Notes: generated by a model not told the origin, from the sequence alone. DNA of 53,695 bases from Clostridia bacterium (GCA_017442265.1 JAFSAC010000060.1:1-53695), one strand, 5' to 3'; shown: positions 8,575-16,392, counted from the stretch's first letter. Made by a program: numbers and translations.

Positions 8575-9525
8575 ATGAAACCGACATTGTATATCGTTAT
8601 TCCTTGTTACAATGAGCAAGAGGTGTTACCGATCACCGCCCCTCAGTTTTTAGAGCAGCTGCAAAGGATGCAGGAAAAGGGGCTTGTTTCGGCGGACAGT
8701 AAAATCCTGTTTGTCAACGACGGCAGTCGGGATAATACCTGGGAGATCATCACCGGGCTTGCCAAAGAGAACGGCACCTTTATCGGCATCTCCCAAAGCC
8801 GCAACCGCGGACATCAGAATGCGGTGCTGGCGGGGCTAATGGAAGTAAAAGACCGCTGTGATATCACCATTTCGATCGACTGCGACGGCCAGGATGATAT
8901 TTCGGCTATGGAACGCATGGTGGAGGAATACCGCAACGGTCACGAGGTGGTATACGGGGTGAGAAGCAGCCGTAAGACCGACACCTTTTTCAAGAGAACT
9001 ACCGCCCAGGGGTTTTATAAGCTGCTCAACGCTATGGGTGCCGAAGTGGTGTATAACCACGCCGATTACCGGTTGATTTCCGCAAAGGTGTTGCAGGAAC
9101 TGGCCAATTTCAAAGAGGTCAATCTCTTTTTGCGCGGGATGGTTCCGCTGGTCGGTTTTTCCTCCACGGCGGTGTATTATGAACGCAACGAGAGAATCGC
9201 CGGGAAAAGCCATTATCCGCTCGGCAAAATGTTGGGACTCGCCTTTGACGGTATTACCAGCTTGTCGGTAAAGCCCTTGCGCTTGATCGCTGCGCTGGGA
9301 TTCGCGATGGCGCTGATTAGTTTTGTCGGGGTGATCTGGGCGGTGTTGTCTAAGATTTTCGGACAGACGGTGGCCGGCTGGACCAGTATCGTGTTTGTGG
9401 TTTGTCTTTTCTGCTCCATTCAGCTTATTTGCCTCGGTATTATCGGGGAATACATCGGCAAGATTTATATGGAAGTAAAGGGCAGACCCCGTTATATTAT
9501 CAGTGAGAGAACCGAAGATGAATAA
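8575..9525 (+). CDS. GtrB/DPM1-type polyprenyl-phosphate glycosyltransferase (GT2)
   Basis: 316-aa GT2 enzyme. The N-terminal IVIPCYNEQEVLP starts the GT-A fold. LFVNDGSRDNT, then SIDCDGQDD with the D-x-D-type metal site, then an HADYRLIS segment, match the DPM1/GtrB/YfdH group that joins a nucleotide sugar to undecaprenyl phosphate on the cytoplasmic face. Two hydrophobic segments near residues 235-260 and 275-300 anchor it, as usual for GtrB, and the protein ends GRPRYIISE. The start follows the previous stop directly (TAA then ATG). The stop region overlaps the start of the GtrA gene. Together the three genes form a Gtr-like glycosylation module. The sugar cannot be read from the sequence. 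Confidence 0.93.
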   Translation: MKPTLYIVIPCYNEQEVLPITAPQFLEQLQRMQEKGLVSADSKILFVNDGSRDNTWEIITGLAKENGTFIGISQSRNRGHQNAVLAGLMEVKDRCDITISIDCDGQDDISAMERMVEEYRNGHEVVYGVRSSRKTDTFFKRTTAQGFYKLLNAMGAEVVYNHADYRLISAKVLQELANFKEVNLFLRGMVPLVGFSSTAVYYERNERIAGKSHYPLGKMLGLAFDGITSLSVKPLRLIAALGFAMALISFVGVIWAVLSKIFGQTVAGWTSIVFVVCLFCSIQLICLGIIGEYIGKIYMEVKGRPRYIISERTEDE

Positions 9526-9901
9526 GAAAGCAATTAAAGAATTTTTCCTGTATCTGGTGGTAGGCGGCATCGCCACGGTGACCGAATGGCTGGTGTTTTT
9601 CCTGCTGGATAAGTGCTATTTACACTATGCGGTTGCGACCGTTATCGCCTATATTGTTTCCACTTTTGTTAACTGGCTGGCGGGACGGCTGTTGGTGTTT
9701 AAACAAAGTGAGCAGAAATTTCTGAAAGAAATCGTGAGCGTGTATCTGGCCAGCATTGTCGGCTTGCTGGGCAATTTGCTTTTGATGTGGATTGCGGTAG
9801 ACCTGCTGTCGGCAAACGAAATGCTATCCAAGGTGATCGCGACCGGCATCGTTTTTCTGTACAACTTTTTGGTGCGGAAATTCTGGATTTATAAACAATA
9901 A
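9518..9901 (+). CDS. GtrA family flippase-like membrane protein
   Basis: 127-aa protein with four predicted membrane helices and the GtrA/DPMS-associated family pattern: LYLVVGGIATVTEW near the start, FVNWLAGRLLVFK in the middle and NFLVRKFWIYK at the end. GtrA proteins are thought to flip the polyprenyl-phosphate sugar made by GtrB to the outer face. I use the ATG at 9518, which overlaps the GtrB stop by eight bases; a GTG at 9503 is in frame but lies deeper inside the upstream gene. No strong Shine-Dalgarno is seen, consistent with translational coupling. The gene ends two bases before a bidirectional terminator. Confidence 0.9.
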   Translation: MNKKAIKEFFLYLVVGGIATVTEWLVFFLLDKCYLHYAVATVIAYIVSTFVNWLAGRLLVFKQSEQKFLKEIVSVYLASIVGLLGNLLLMWIAVDLLSANEMLSKVIATGIVFLYNFLVRKFWIYKQ

Positions 9902-9902
9902 T

Positions 9903-9934
9903 AAAAAACCGAGAGCGTGGCTCTCGGTTTTTTA
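9903..9934. terminator. Bidirectional terminator between gtrA-like gene and AraC regulator
   Basis: ACCGAGAG / CTCTCGGT stem with A's on the left and T's on the right, between two convergent genes, so it can stop transcription from both sides. It is the same stem family as the hairpin at 6850-6880. Confidence 0.9.
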
Positions 9935-10693
9935 TATGCGGTCGATTTTGTGCAGGGTGGCGTATTCGGTGGGGGTAAAGCCGGTTTTTTGTTTGAACGC
10001 CCGGCAGAAATGGTATACGCTTGAAAATCCGCACTCTCCTGCAATGACGGTGACCGAAAGGGCGGTGTCGGTCAAAAGCTGTTTTGCCTTGCGGATGCGA
10101 AGGTCGAGGATAAACTGTTTCGGGGTGGTCTGGTAATGCGCCGAAAACAGCTTTCGTAAATACACCTCGCTGATCCCCATTTCCCGGGCAAGGACGTTGT
10201 TGCTCAGCTCCGGGTCGGACAGATGCTGTTCGATATACGGCATCGCCGGGTGAAGCGGATTGCGGTCGGGCAGGCGCGGGGCGGAAATTTTGTGTAACAG
10301 CTCGTAAAAGGTACTGTACTGCTGTAAACGGTTTCCTTTGAATAAAAAGAGCTGTTTTAGGGCTTCAAAATCCTTCAAACAGGCGGCGGGGTTTTGCAGG
10401 GGAAAGACGAAGATCTCCCGGAAGGGAAAATGCTCGCATCGGAAATTGATCAGCGGAAATAACCCTTCCTTGTCGCCGTACAGCGAATAACTGCCGTTTT
10501 GCGGCAGTAACACCGCACTTCCCGGCTCGGACACGTACCGCCGTCCGTTCATCGTGTAGGTGATCTGCCCGCTGATGCATAGTGACAGACCGAAGGTGGG
10601 ACGGTCGGCCATATCGAATACCCGCCCCTTTTCCGAATGCACCGTCACCGGCGGGTCGATATGGGTTACCGTTATGGAGTTGAGTAAATTCAT
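9932..10693 (-). CDS. AraC family transcriptional regulator
   Basis: 253-aa regulator. The N-terminal part (about residues 25-95) looks like a cupin sensor (GSAVLLPQNGSYSLYG), and the last 100 residues carry the two helix-turn-helix motifs of AraC proteins (LAREMGISEVYLRKLFS and IAGECGFSSVYHFCRAFK, ending in the T-P-x-E-Y signature). The longer open frame to 10891 is rejected: an ATG at 10691-10693 has AGGAGGTGAT just upstream (10699-10708), while the extension reads back through the divergent gene's promoter. It faces away from the SDR/dehydroquinase operon with 148 bp between, the classic arrangement for a regulator of that operon. AraC proteins of this type usually sense a sugar or small carbon compound. 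Confidence 0.92.
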   Translation of the reverse strand: MNLLNSITVTHIDPPVTVHSEKGRVFDMADRPTFGLSLCISGQITYTMNGRRYVSEPGSAVLLPQNGSYSLYGDKEGLFPLINFRCEHFPFREIFVFPLQNPAACLKDFEALKQLFLFKGNRLQQYSTFYELLHKISAPRLPDRNPLHPAMPYIEQHLSDPELSNNVLAREMGISEVYLRKLFSAHYQTTPKQFILDLRIRKAKQLLTDTALSVTVIAGECGFSSVYHFCRAFKQKTGFTPTEYATLHKIDRI

Positions 10694-10709
10694 ACCTATC
10701 ACCTCCTTT

Positions 10710-10737
10710 ATTATACTGCTTTTCATAAACAAATCAA
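10710..10737 (-). promoter_or_regulatory. Promoter of the AraC regulator
   Basis: On the minus strand TTGATT (10737-10732) and a perfect TATAAT (10715-10710) are 16 bases apart. The expected start falls near 10703, inside or at the edge of the Shine-Dalgarno, so the leader is extremely short or initiation is slightly shifted. Confidence 0.6.
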
Positions 10738-10790
10738 GGGTTTTTGGCATAAAAAGTATCAAAAATGTTAAAAAAGTACGGTTTTCCCTA

Positions 10791-10819
10791 TTGTTTCCCG
10801 CGTGGGTGTGCATTACAAT
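10791..10819 (+). promoter_or_regulatory. Promoter of the SDR/dehydroquinase operon
   Basis: TTGTTT at 10791-10796 and TACAAT at 10814-10819, spacing 17. The predicted start near 10826 leaves only about 16 bases before the ATG, with the AAGGGGG ribosome site at 10828-10834. Confidence 0.72.
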
Positions 10820-10841
10820 GAAGACAAAAGGGGGTATTTTT

Positions 10842-11609
10842 ATGAACTTTACCGGAAAAACCGCCATTTCCACCGGCGCCGCGTCGGGCATGGGTCTGCT
10901 GTTTGCGCAGAACTTCGCCGAGCTCGGCGGAAACGTGGTGCTGTGTGACGTGAATGAAGCGGTACTGAAAGAAAAGGTAGACGAAATTAACGCGAAAGGT
11001 CCCGGCCGTGCGGTCGCGCAGGTGTGCGACGTGCGGGATTATGCGCAGGTATGCGCCGCGCGGGATAAAGCGGTTCAGGAATTCGGCAGCATCGACCTAG
11101 TGTGCAACTTCGCCGGCGGCGCCGCCTTCCGGATGTGCGGGGTAGACCGCAAGGTGGTGAAGGAGTTCCCGGACGTGCCGATCGAGGTATTTGACTGGGG
11201 TCTGGACGTGAACCTCAAAGGACCGTTTTATTTTGCACACGCCGTGTTAAAGCAGATGCGGGAACAGAAGGGCGGTCTTATCGTTAACATCGGCTCGATC
11301 GCCGGCACCGAGGGGGACGGCTACGGCATGGATTACCCCACCGCCAAGGCGGGACTGATGTTCGGACTGACCAAATCCATTGCTCAGTACGGCTCGCCCT
11401 ACGGCATCCGGTGTGTGTGCGTGTCCCCCGGACCGGTGCTCACCCGCCCGAATATGGCGAATATGAAAACCCTGCTCGGCCGTGCCGCTGAGCCGCAGGA
11501 GATCATTGATCTGGTGCTGTTCCTCGCTTCCGAAAAAGGACAGTTTGTGAACGGTGAGAATATTATGATCGACGGCGGCAGAAATGCGATGAGGAGGAAT
11601 TTCCTGTGA
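10842..11609 (+). CDS. SDR family oxidoreductase
   Basis: 255-aa classical SDR with TGAASGMG at residues 11-18, an N-x-A-G motif as CNFAGG, catalytic Ser in NIGSIAG, Tyr165/Lys169 in YPTAK, and a C-terminal IDGGRN. The true start is the ATG at 10842, seven bases after AAGGGGG; the open frame extends much further upstream but only through the promoter region. It is the first gene of the AraC-controlled operon; its stop overlaps the GTG of the dehydroquinase-like gene. Oxidation of a hydroxyl next to a position that the dehydroquinase-like enzyme then dehydrates would fit, for example a quinate- or cyclitol-type compound, but the substrate is inferred only from that neighbour. Confidence 0.9.
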   Translation: MNFTGKTAISTGAASGMGLLFAQNFAELGGNVVLCDVNEAVLKEKVDEINAKGPGRAVAQVCDVRDYAQVCAARDKAVQEFGSIDLVCNFAGGAAFRMCGVDRKVVKEFPDVPIEVFDWGLDVNLKGPFYFAHAVLKQMREQKGGLIVNIGSIAGTEGDGYGMDYPTAKAGLMFGLTKSIAQYGSPYGIRCVCVSPGPVLTRPNMANMKTLLGRAAEPQEIIDLVLFLASEKGQFVNGENIMIDGGRNAMRRNFL

Positions 11610-12361
11610 AAACCTTTTTAAAGCACGAAAAACCGCTTTTGACGGTGATGCTCCAATGCCCGACGGTGGATCCGGCGATCGGCAAGATCCGCAACGCCGC
11701 CTGTAACGGCGCCGAAGCGTTTGGCTTCCAGGCGGAATGGCTGTATCGGGAAAATCAGACCCCCGAAAATTTTAAAAAGATCATCGGCGAAATGGGCGGC
11801 CGTCCCTGTTATGCGACCTGTTACCGGGATCGGTATAACACCGGGGTGACCGACGAGGAGCTGGAAGAAGAATTGCTCACCCTGGCCGACTGCGGCGCCA
11901 CCCTGATTGACGTTATGGGGGATATGTACGATCCTCAGCCGGATCAAATGGCGGTGGACGAAAAAGCGATCGCCCGGCAGATGAAGCTGATTGATGCCCT
12001 TCATCAAAAGGGCAAAGAGGTGCTGATGTCCTGTCACATTTTGAAATTCACCCCCGCCGAGCGGGTTATGGAGATCGCCCGGGAGCAGAAGCGCCGCGGG
12101 GCGGATATCGTCAAGATCGTGGTGGGTGCGGACACCATGGAACAGCAGATCGAAAATCTGCGGATCCACGACCTGTTAAAGCGGGAGCTGGGAGCGGAAT
12201 TTCTGTTCCTGTCGGTGGGCAAATCCACCATTCACCGTCGGCTCGGCGGGATGCTTGGCAACAGTCTGATCCTTTGCACCTACGAGCACGATGCGTGCTC
12301 CACCCCGCAACAGCCGTTACTGCGGATCGCCAAAGCGATCCGGGATGATATGGGATTTTAA
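11606..12361 (+). CDS. Type I 3-dehydroquinate dehydratase family protein
   Basis: 251-aa Schiff-base TIM barrel of the class I dehydroquinase family (AroD-like). The two catalytic residues are visible and spaced as in AroD: His144 in MSCHIL and Lys170 in DIVKIV, the lysine that forms the imine with the substrate ketone. The C-terminal loop has SVGKSTIHRRLGGMLGNS where AroD has its SRxxG...S-x-x-T segment, so the substrate-binding arginine region is altered. It starts with GTG at 11606, supported by AGGAGG at 11592-11597. No other shikimate-pathway genes lie nearby; it sits between an SDR and a quinone oxidoreductase. This points to a catabolic dehydratase on quinate or a related cyclic ketone rather than aromatic amino-acid synthesis. 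Confidence 0.83.
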   Translation: MKTFLKHEKPLLTVMLQCPTVDPAIGKIRNAACNGAEAFGFQAEWLYRENQTPENFKKIIGEMGGRPCYATCYRDRYNTGVTDEELEEELLTLADCGATLIDVMGDMYDPQPDQMAVDEKAIARQMKLIDALHQKGKEVLMSCHILKFTPAERVMEIAREQKRRGADIVKIVVGADTMEQQIENLRIHDLLKRELGAEFLFLSVGKSTIHRRLGGMLGNSLILCTYEHDACSTPQQPLLRIAKAIRDDMGF

Positions 12362-12375
12362 AGGAGAGAAAAAGA

Positions 12376-13356
12376 ATGAAAGCGATTTTAGTGAATGACG
12401 ACCGCTCTCTGCGGTGGGATAACGTGCCGGACCCGATCTGCGGGGACGAGGACTGCCTTGTAAAAATCGAAGCCGCGGCCTTGAACCGCGCCGACCTGAT
12501 GCAGCGGGAGGGGGATTATCCGCCGCCTCCCGGTTGCCCTGAATGGATGGGGCTGGAGATCGCCGGTACGGTGGTATCGGTCGGCAAAGAAGCCGCCAAA
12601 AAATCGAATTGGAAGATCGGCGATAAGGTGTGTGCGTTGCTTGGCGGCGGCGGGTATGCCGAATACGCTAACGTGAAATACGATATGCTGATGCCGGTGC
12701 CGAATAACTGCAGTATGGTGGAAGCGGCGGCTATACCCGAAGCGTTTGCCACCGCCTACCTCAACCTGTTTATCGAGGGCAACATCAAAGAGGGGGATAC
12801 CCTGCTGATGAACGCCGGCGCCTCCGGGCTTGCCAGCGTGATCATTCCGATGGCCAAAGCGTTTGGGGTGCGGGTCATCACCACCGTTTTGACCGATGAA
12901 ATTGCGAAAAGCATCACCCACCTGAACGCCGATCGGGTGGTGGTCACCACCAAAGAGGACATCGCCGAAGTGCTGAAGGAAGAACTGGATGCCGGTCATC
13001 CGGTGGACGTGGCGATCGACTGTCTGGGTGGCGAGATCATGGGCAAATGTATCCATTATCTCAAACACGGCGCCCGCTGGATCATGATTGCGGCGCTTGC
13101 CGGACAAAAGACCGAAATTGATCTGAAAAACATCTACGTGCGCAACGTGCGCATCATCGGCAGCACCCTGCGTTCCCGCACCCCGGCGGTGAAGGTGCAG
13201 ATTTTAGCCGAACTGGTGGAAAAGGTATGGCCGAAGGTGGAAACCGGCGAGGTGAAGCCGACCATTCATGCGGTTTTACCGATCACCGAAGCGGAGGCGG
13301 CGCACGATATCCTGTATCAGGGTAAAAACGTCGGCAAGGTGGTTTTGACCGTCTAA
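12376..13356 (+). CDS. NAD(P)H:quinone oxidoreductase, PIG3-type MDR family
   Basis: 326-aa zinc-independent medium-chain dehydrogenase/reductase. LNRADLMQREGDYPPPPG matches the PIG3 (TP53I3)/quinone oxidoreductase group closely. A GroES-like N-terminal half (residues 1-120) is followed by a Rossmann NADPH domain whose usual AAAGGVG motif is here NAGASGLAS (about residues 152-160). No structural zinc cysteines are present. These enzymes reduce enones or quinones. AAGGAGAG at 12361-12368 supports the ATG at 12376. As the third gene of the AraC-linked operon, it could reduce the enone produced by the dehydroquinase-like dehydratase (inference). No terminator follows before the ferritin promoter. 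Confidence 0.88.
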   Translation: MKAILVNDDRSLRWDNVPDPICGDEDCLVKIEAAALNRADLMQREGDYPPPPGCPEWMGLEIAGTVVSVGKEAAKKSNWKIGDKVCALLGGGGYAEYANVKYDMLMPVPNNCSMVEAAAIPEAFATAYLNLFIEGNIKEGDTLLMNAGASGLASVIIPMAKAFGVRVITTVLTDEIAKSITHLNADRVVVTTKEDIAEVLKEELDAGHPVDVAIDCLGGEIMGKCIHYLKHGARWIMIAALAGQKTEIDLKNIYVRNVRIIGSTLRSRTPAVKVQILAELVEKVWPKVETGEVKPTIHAVLPITEAEAAHDILYQGKNVGKVVLTV

Positions 13357-13361
13357 AAGTG

Positions 13362-13390
13362 TTGCGAAATCCATTTGTTTGTGTTACAAT
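13362..13390 (+). promoter_or_regulatory. Promoter of the ferritin gene
   Basis: TTGCGA at 13362-13367 and TACAAT at 13385-13390, spacing 17, starting five bases after the upstream stop. The expected start near 13397 leaves a 25-base leader. No Fur-box-like inverted repeat is obvious. Confidence 0.75.
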
Positions 13391-13421
13391 GAGAAAAACA
13401 AAAGCAATGGAGGATACCGCT

Positions 13422-13931
13422 ATGGATAAAAAGGTACACGAACTGCTCAACGACCAGATCAATAAGGAATTGTATTCCGCTTACCTGTATCTGGATTTTT
13501 CCAACTACTTCAAAGAGGTGGGGCTGGACGGCTTTGCCAACTGGTATATGATCCAGGCGCAGGAGGAACGGGATCACGCGATGCTGTTCTACACCTATCT
13601 GCAGAATGAGAATATGCCGGTCACCTTGAAAGCGATCGACAAGCCCGACAAGGCGCTCACCTCCTCTATGGACGTGCTGAAAGCGGGACTGGAACACGAA
13701 AAGCTGGTGACCTCTCTCATCAACGACATTTACGGTGCGGCGTACGACGTCCGTGATTTCCGTACCATGCAGTTTTTGGACTGGTTTGTCAAAGAGCAGG
13801 GCGAAGAGGAAACCAATGCCACCGACCTCATCACCAAAATGGAGCTGTTCGGCTCGGATGCCAAGGGGCTGTATATGCTCAACCAAGAGCTCGGCGCCCG
13901 GGTGTATTCCGCGCCGTCGCTGGTGTTATAA
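13422..13931 (+). CDS. ftnA: Bacterial non-heme ferritin
   Basis: 169-aa ferritin forming the iron-storage 24-mer. The four-helix-bundle diiron ligands are visible: NKELYSAYLYLDF (first Glu), QAQEERDHAMLFYTY (the E-E-x-x-H motif), LEHEKLVTSLI, and DWFVKEQGEEETNA. The length is normal. I choose the ATG at 13422, eight bases after GGAGG at 13409-13413; the in-frame ATG at 13407 overlaps that site. It has its own promoter and a strong terminator, so it is a monocistronic gene unrelated to the flanking operons. It stores iron and protects against Fenton chemistry when an anaerobe meets oxygen. Confidence 0.96.
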   Translation: MDKKVHELLNDQINKELYSAYLYLDFSNYFKEVGLDGFANWYMIQAQEERDHAMLFYTYLQNENMPVTLKAIDKPDKALTSSMDVLKAGLEHEKLVTSLINDIYGAAYDVRDFRTMQFLDWFVKEQGEEETNATDLITKMELFGSDAKGLYMLNQELGARVYSAPSLVL

Positions 13932-13976
13932 TCCGACACCGTGACGCGCCCGACCGGCTTGTAAAGGGTCTTTTAG

Positions 13977-14012
13977 AGCAGGTCCCGGTCATAGCCGGGA
14001 CCTGCTTTTATT
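13977..14012 (+). terminator. Terminator after ferritin
   Basis: A 12-bp GC-rich stem AGCAGGTCCCGG / CCGGGACCTGCT with a short loop, followed by TTTTATTTG. It ends just before the ribosome site of the next gene. Confidence 0.9.
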
Positions 14013-14033
14013 TGTTTCAAAGGAGAGAAAACC

Positions 14034-15188
14034 GTGCGAAAACTTCCGATGAAAAGAACAAAACAGTTGTGTGATTCCTTTTTGAAAATGGGGGTCCCCG
14101 GCTTTGACATTGTCGCGTATCACCGCGGGGAATGTATCCTGCGGTATCAGGGCGGCTATTCCGACCTGAAAAATAAGATTCCGGTGAAGGGAAACGAGCG
14201 GTATAACGTGTATTCTATCTCCAAACCCATTACCGTCACCGCGGCGATGCAACTGTGGGAAAAGGGGCTCTTTAAACTCGAAGACCGCTTGGATAACTAT
14301 ATGCCGGAATTTGCCGAAATGACGGTGAAAACGCCGGACGGTATCGTGCCGGCGAAAAACCCCATTTTGCTGCAAAATCTTTTTGAAATGAGCGCCGGTT
14401 TTTCGTACGATCTGAAAACTCCGAATCTGTTGGCAGGAAAAGAGGCGCTGTCCCCCACCTGCCCCACCCGGGAGATGATGCGGTATCTGGCGAAAGACCC
14501 GCTTTTGTACCACCCGGGCGAAAACTGGCGGTACAGTTTGGCGCACGACGTGCTGGCGGCACTGGTGGAAGTGGTGTCCGGCGAGCGGTTTGAAGAGTAC
14601 GTGAAAAAGAATATTTTCGATCCGCTTTCGATGACAAATTCCACCTTCCTACTGCCCGAAAGCGAGCGGGATACCCTTGCCTGTCATTATTGCTTTAACC
14701 GGGAGACCGGGGAGATCACCGAAATTGGCCCGAACAATGGGTATATGTTCGGTAGTGAATACGCCAGCGGCGGTGCCGGGTGTGTCACCACGGTGGATGA
14801 TTATATCAAATTTGCCGAGGCGCTTCGCACCGGGAAGCTGGTAAAACCCGAAACGCTGAAGCTGATGACCACTGATCGCTTACAGGGGGTACAGGTGCGC
14901 TCCTATTCCTCCGAGAATATTTACGGTTACGGGCTGGGACTTCGCTGTCATAAAGCGGGGGAGGTACGCACCGACTTTGGTTGGGGCGGCGCCGCCGGCT
15001 CGTATCTGGCGATTGATTTGGAGAACGAACTGACGGTGTTCCACGCTCAGCACATGCTGAATTCTCCCAACCAGGGTATCCGCCGCAAGGTGTACGAATA
15101 CGTGATGGCGGACCTGACCGAGCGGGAGGAATTTATCCGGATGACCGAGGAGCCGTTGCCGCAGACCAACTACACGCTGACCTATTAA
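14034..15188 (+). CDS. Serine hydrolase, beta-lactamase/class C-like family
   Basis: 384-aa enzyme of the beta-lactamase (PF00144) fold, which includes penicillin-binding-protein-like peptidases and esterases. The nucleophile motif S-x-x-K is Ser61-Lys64 in YSISKP, Tyr167 in RYSLAHD replaces the Y-x-N element, and the third motif is degenerate (HAQHML region). No signal peptide is seen, so it is probably a cytoplasmic esterase rather than a resistance enzyme. It starts with GTG at 14034, eight bases after AAGGAG; an in-frame ATG lies at 14049 without a site of its own. A Gfo/Idh dehydrogenase gene begins 20 bases after its stop, suggesting co-transcription and perhaps removal of an ester group before oxidation. 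The real substrate is unknown. Confidence 0.88.
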   Translation: MRKLPMKRTKQLCDSFLKMGVPGFDIVAYHRGECILRYQGGYSDLKNKIPVKGNERYNVYSISKPITVTAAMQLWEKGLFKLEDRLDNYMPEFAEMTVKTPDGIVPAKNPILLQNLFEMSAGFSYDLKTPNLLAGKEALSPTCPTREMMRYLAKDPLLYHPGENWRYSLAHDVLAALVEVVSGERFEEYVKKNIFDPLSMTNSTFLLPESERDTLACHYCFNRETGEITEIGPNNGYMFGSEYASGGAGCVTTVDDYIKFAEALRTGKLVKPETLKLMTTDRLQGVQVRSYSSENIYGYGLGLRCHKAGEVRTDFGWGGAAGSYLAIDLENELTVFHAQHMLNSPNQGIRRKVYEYVMADLTEREEFIRMTEEPLPQTNYTLTY

Positions 15189-15208
15189 ACCCGATAGAGA
15201 GGTGTTTT

Positions 15209-16207
15209 ATGAGAAAGGTTCGCATCGCCCAGATCGGGGTGAATGAGAACAGCCATTCTTTTCAGGTTTTCAAAAGCTTAAAACGGCAGGACGATATTTT
15301 TGAGATCGTCGGGTTTGCCCTGCCGGAAAACGAGCGAACCCGGTTGCCGGGGGTGGTGAAAAACCTCGCCGGCTACCCGGAAATGACCCTGGAAGAATTG
15401 CTGGGTGATCCGACTATTGAAGCGGTGACGGTGGAGACCGATGAAGTGTATCTCACAAAATACGCCCGGCTCGCCGCCGATCACGGCAAGCATATCCACA
15501 TGGAAAAGCCCGGTTCTCCCTCGCTCCCCGACTTTGAAAAGCTGATCGAGACGGTGAAGGAGAAAAATCTTATCTTCCACACCGGGTATATGTATCGGTA
15601 TAATCCCTTTGTGGTGGAGCTGATGAATAAGATTGAAGCGGGGGAACTCGGCGATATCATCAGCGTGGAAGCGCAGATGAACTGCCTTCATCCCCCGAAG
15701 GTGCGCCGGTGGCTGAAAAACTTCCCCGGCGGGATGATGTTCTTTCTCGGCTGTCATCTTATCGATCTCATTTACCGTATTCAGGGGGAACCGAAGAGGA
15801 TTATCCCGCTGAACAAATGCTCTCACATGGACGGGGTGACCGCTAAAGATTTCGGTATGGCGGTATTCGAATACGAAAACGGGGTGTCCTTTGCCAAAAC
15901 CAGCGCGGTGGAAACCGGCGGCTTTTTGCGGCGGCAGTTGGTGGTGTCCGGCACCAAGGGGACGGTGGAACTGAAGCCCTTTGAAGTGTGCGTAGACGGA
16001 CTGCAGTATACCGATCGGACCGAATGTTTTGATCCCGGCTGGCATACGCCGGGGGAGACATCCCGATCCCCGATGCACGATCGGTACGACACTATGATGG
16101 CATCATACGCGGCCATGGTGCGGGGGGACAAGAAAAATCCGTTTACCCCGGATTATGAGCTGGCGATGTTTAAAGCCCTGCTTCGTGCTTGTGGGGAGGA
16201 GTTGTGA
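15209..16207 (+). CDS. Gfo/Idh/MocA family NAD(P)-dependent oxidoreductase
   Basis: 332-aa dehydrogenase acting on sugars or cyclitols. The N-terminal Rossmann strand reads RIAQIGVNENSHS, lacking the usual G-x-G-x-x-G; the family signature E-K-P is present as HMEKPGSPS near residue 99. The catalytic-domain segment LGCHLIDLIYRIQGEP has the conserved G-C-H-x-x-D pattern, with its Asp/His. The atypical cofactor loop is worth noting: it could alter cofactor preference. The ATG at 15209 follows GAGAGGTG. The stop overlaps the start of a 49-codon ORF (TGATG). It probably shares a transcript with the serine hydrolase upstream. Confidence 0.9.
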   Translation: MRKVRIAQIGVNENSHSFQVFKSLKRQDDIFEIVGFALPENERTRLPGVVKNLAGYPEMTLEELLGDPTIEAVTVETDEVYLTKYARLAADHGKHIHMEKPGSPSLPDFEKLIETVKEKNLIFHTGYMYRYNPFVVELMNKIEAGELGDIISVEAQMNCLHPPKVRRWLKNFPGGMMFFLGCHLIDLIYRIQGEPKRIIPLNKCSHMDGVTAKDFGMAVFEYENGVSFAKTSAVETGGFLRRQLVVSGTKGTVELKPFEVCVDGLQYTDRTECFDPGWHTPGETSRSPMHDRYDTMMASYAAMVRGDKKNPFTPDYELAMFKALLRACGEEL

Positions 16208-16356
16208 TGCTTCCAAAAACCGTGTTGCTGTACGACCGGCTTTTCGATGGCAAAATCGACAACCGGAAGATTTTGGCGGTGACCGGTCTTACCGAGCGGG
16301 ATTTCGTTTCGATTGAGGACGGCATCCGGCGGGAGCTTCAAAATCTCGATGAATAA
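16207..16356 (+). CDS. Small hypothetical protein (49 aa) coupled to the dehydrogenase gene
   Basis: A 49-codon ORF starting MLPKTVLLYDRLFDGKIDN and ending ELQNLDE. Its ATG at 16207 shares one base with the TGA of the preceding gene, and the GGGGAGGAG stretch upstream (16195-16202) can act as its ribosome site. A terminator follows four bases after its stop, so the ORF exactly fills the space between gene and terminator. It has no membrane segment and an even mix of charged residues, consistent with a small helical protein. I do not recognise a family. It could be a small partner of the dehydrogenase or a non-functional ORF; the tight coupling favours the former. Confidence 0.55.
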   Translation: MLPKTVLLYDRLFDGKIDNRKILAVTGLTERDFVSIEDGIRRELQNLDE

Positions 16357-16359
16357 GAA

Positions 16360-16392
16360 AAAGCAGTAAGAGGGTGACTCTTACTGCTTTTT
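16360..16392. terminator. Bidirectional terminator between the 49-aa ORF and AraC regulator
   Basis: An 11-bp stem AGCAGTAAGAG / CTCTTACTGCT around GGTGA, with A's on the left and T's on the right. It serves convergent genes and reaches into the AraC gene's last codons. Confidence 0.9.

Noticed and set aside
9932..10891. Long 319-codon version of the first AraC protein
   Set aside because: The N-terminal extension reads back through the promoter of the divergent SDR operon; the ATG at 10693 has a perfect Shine-Dalgarno.
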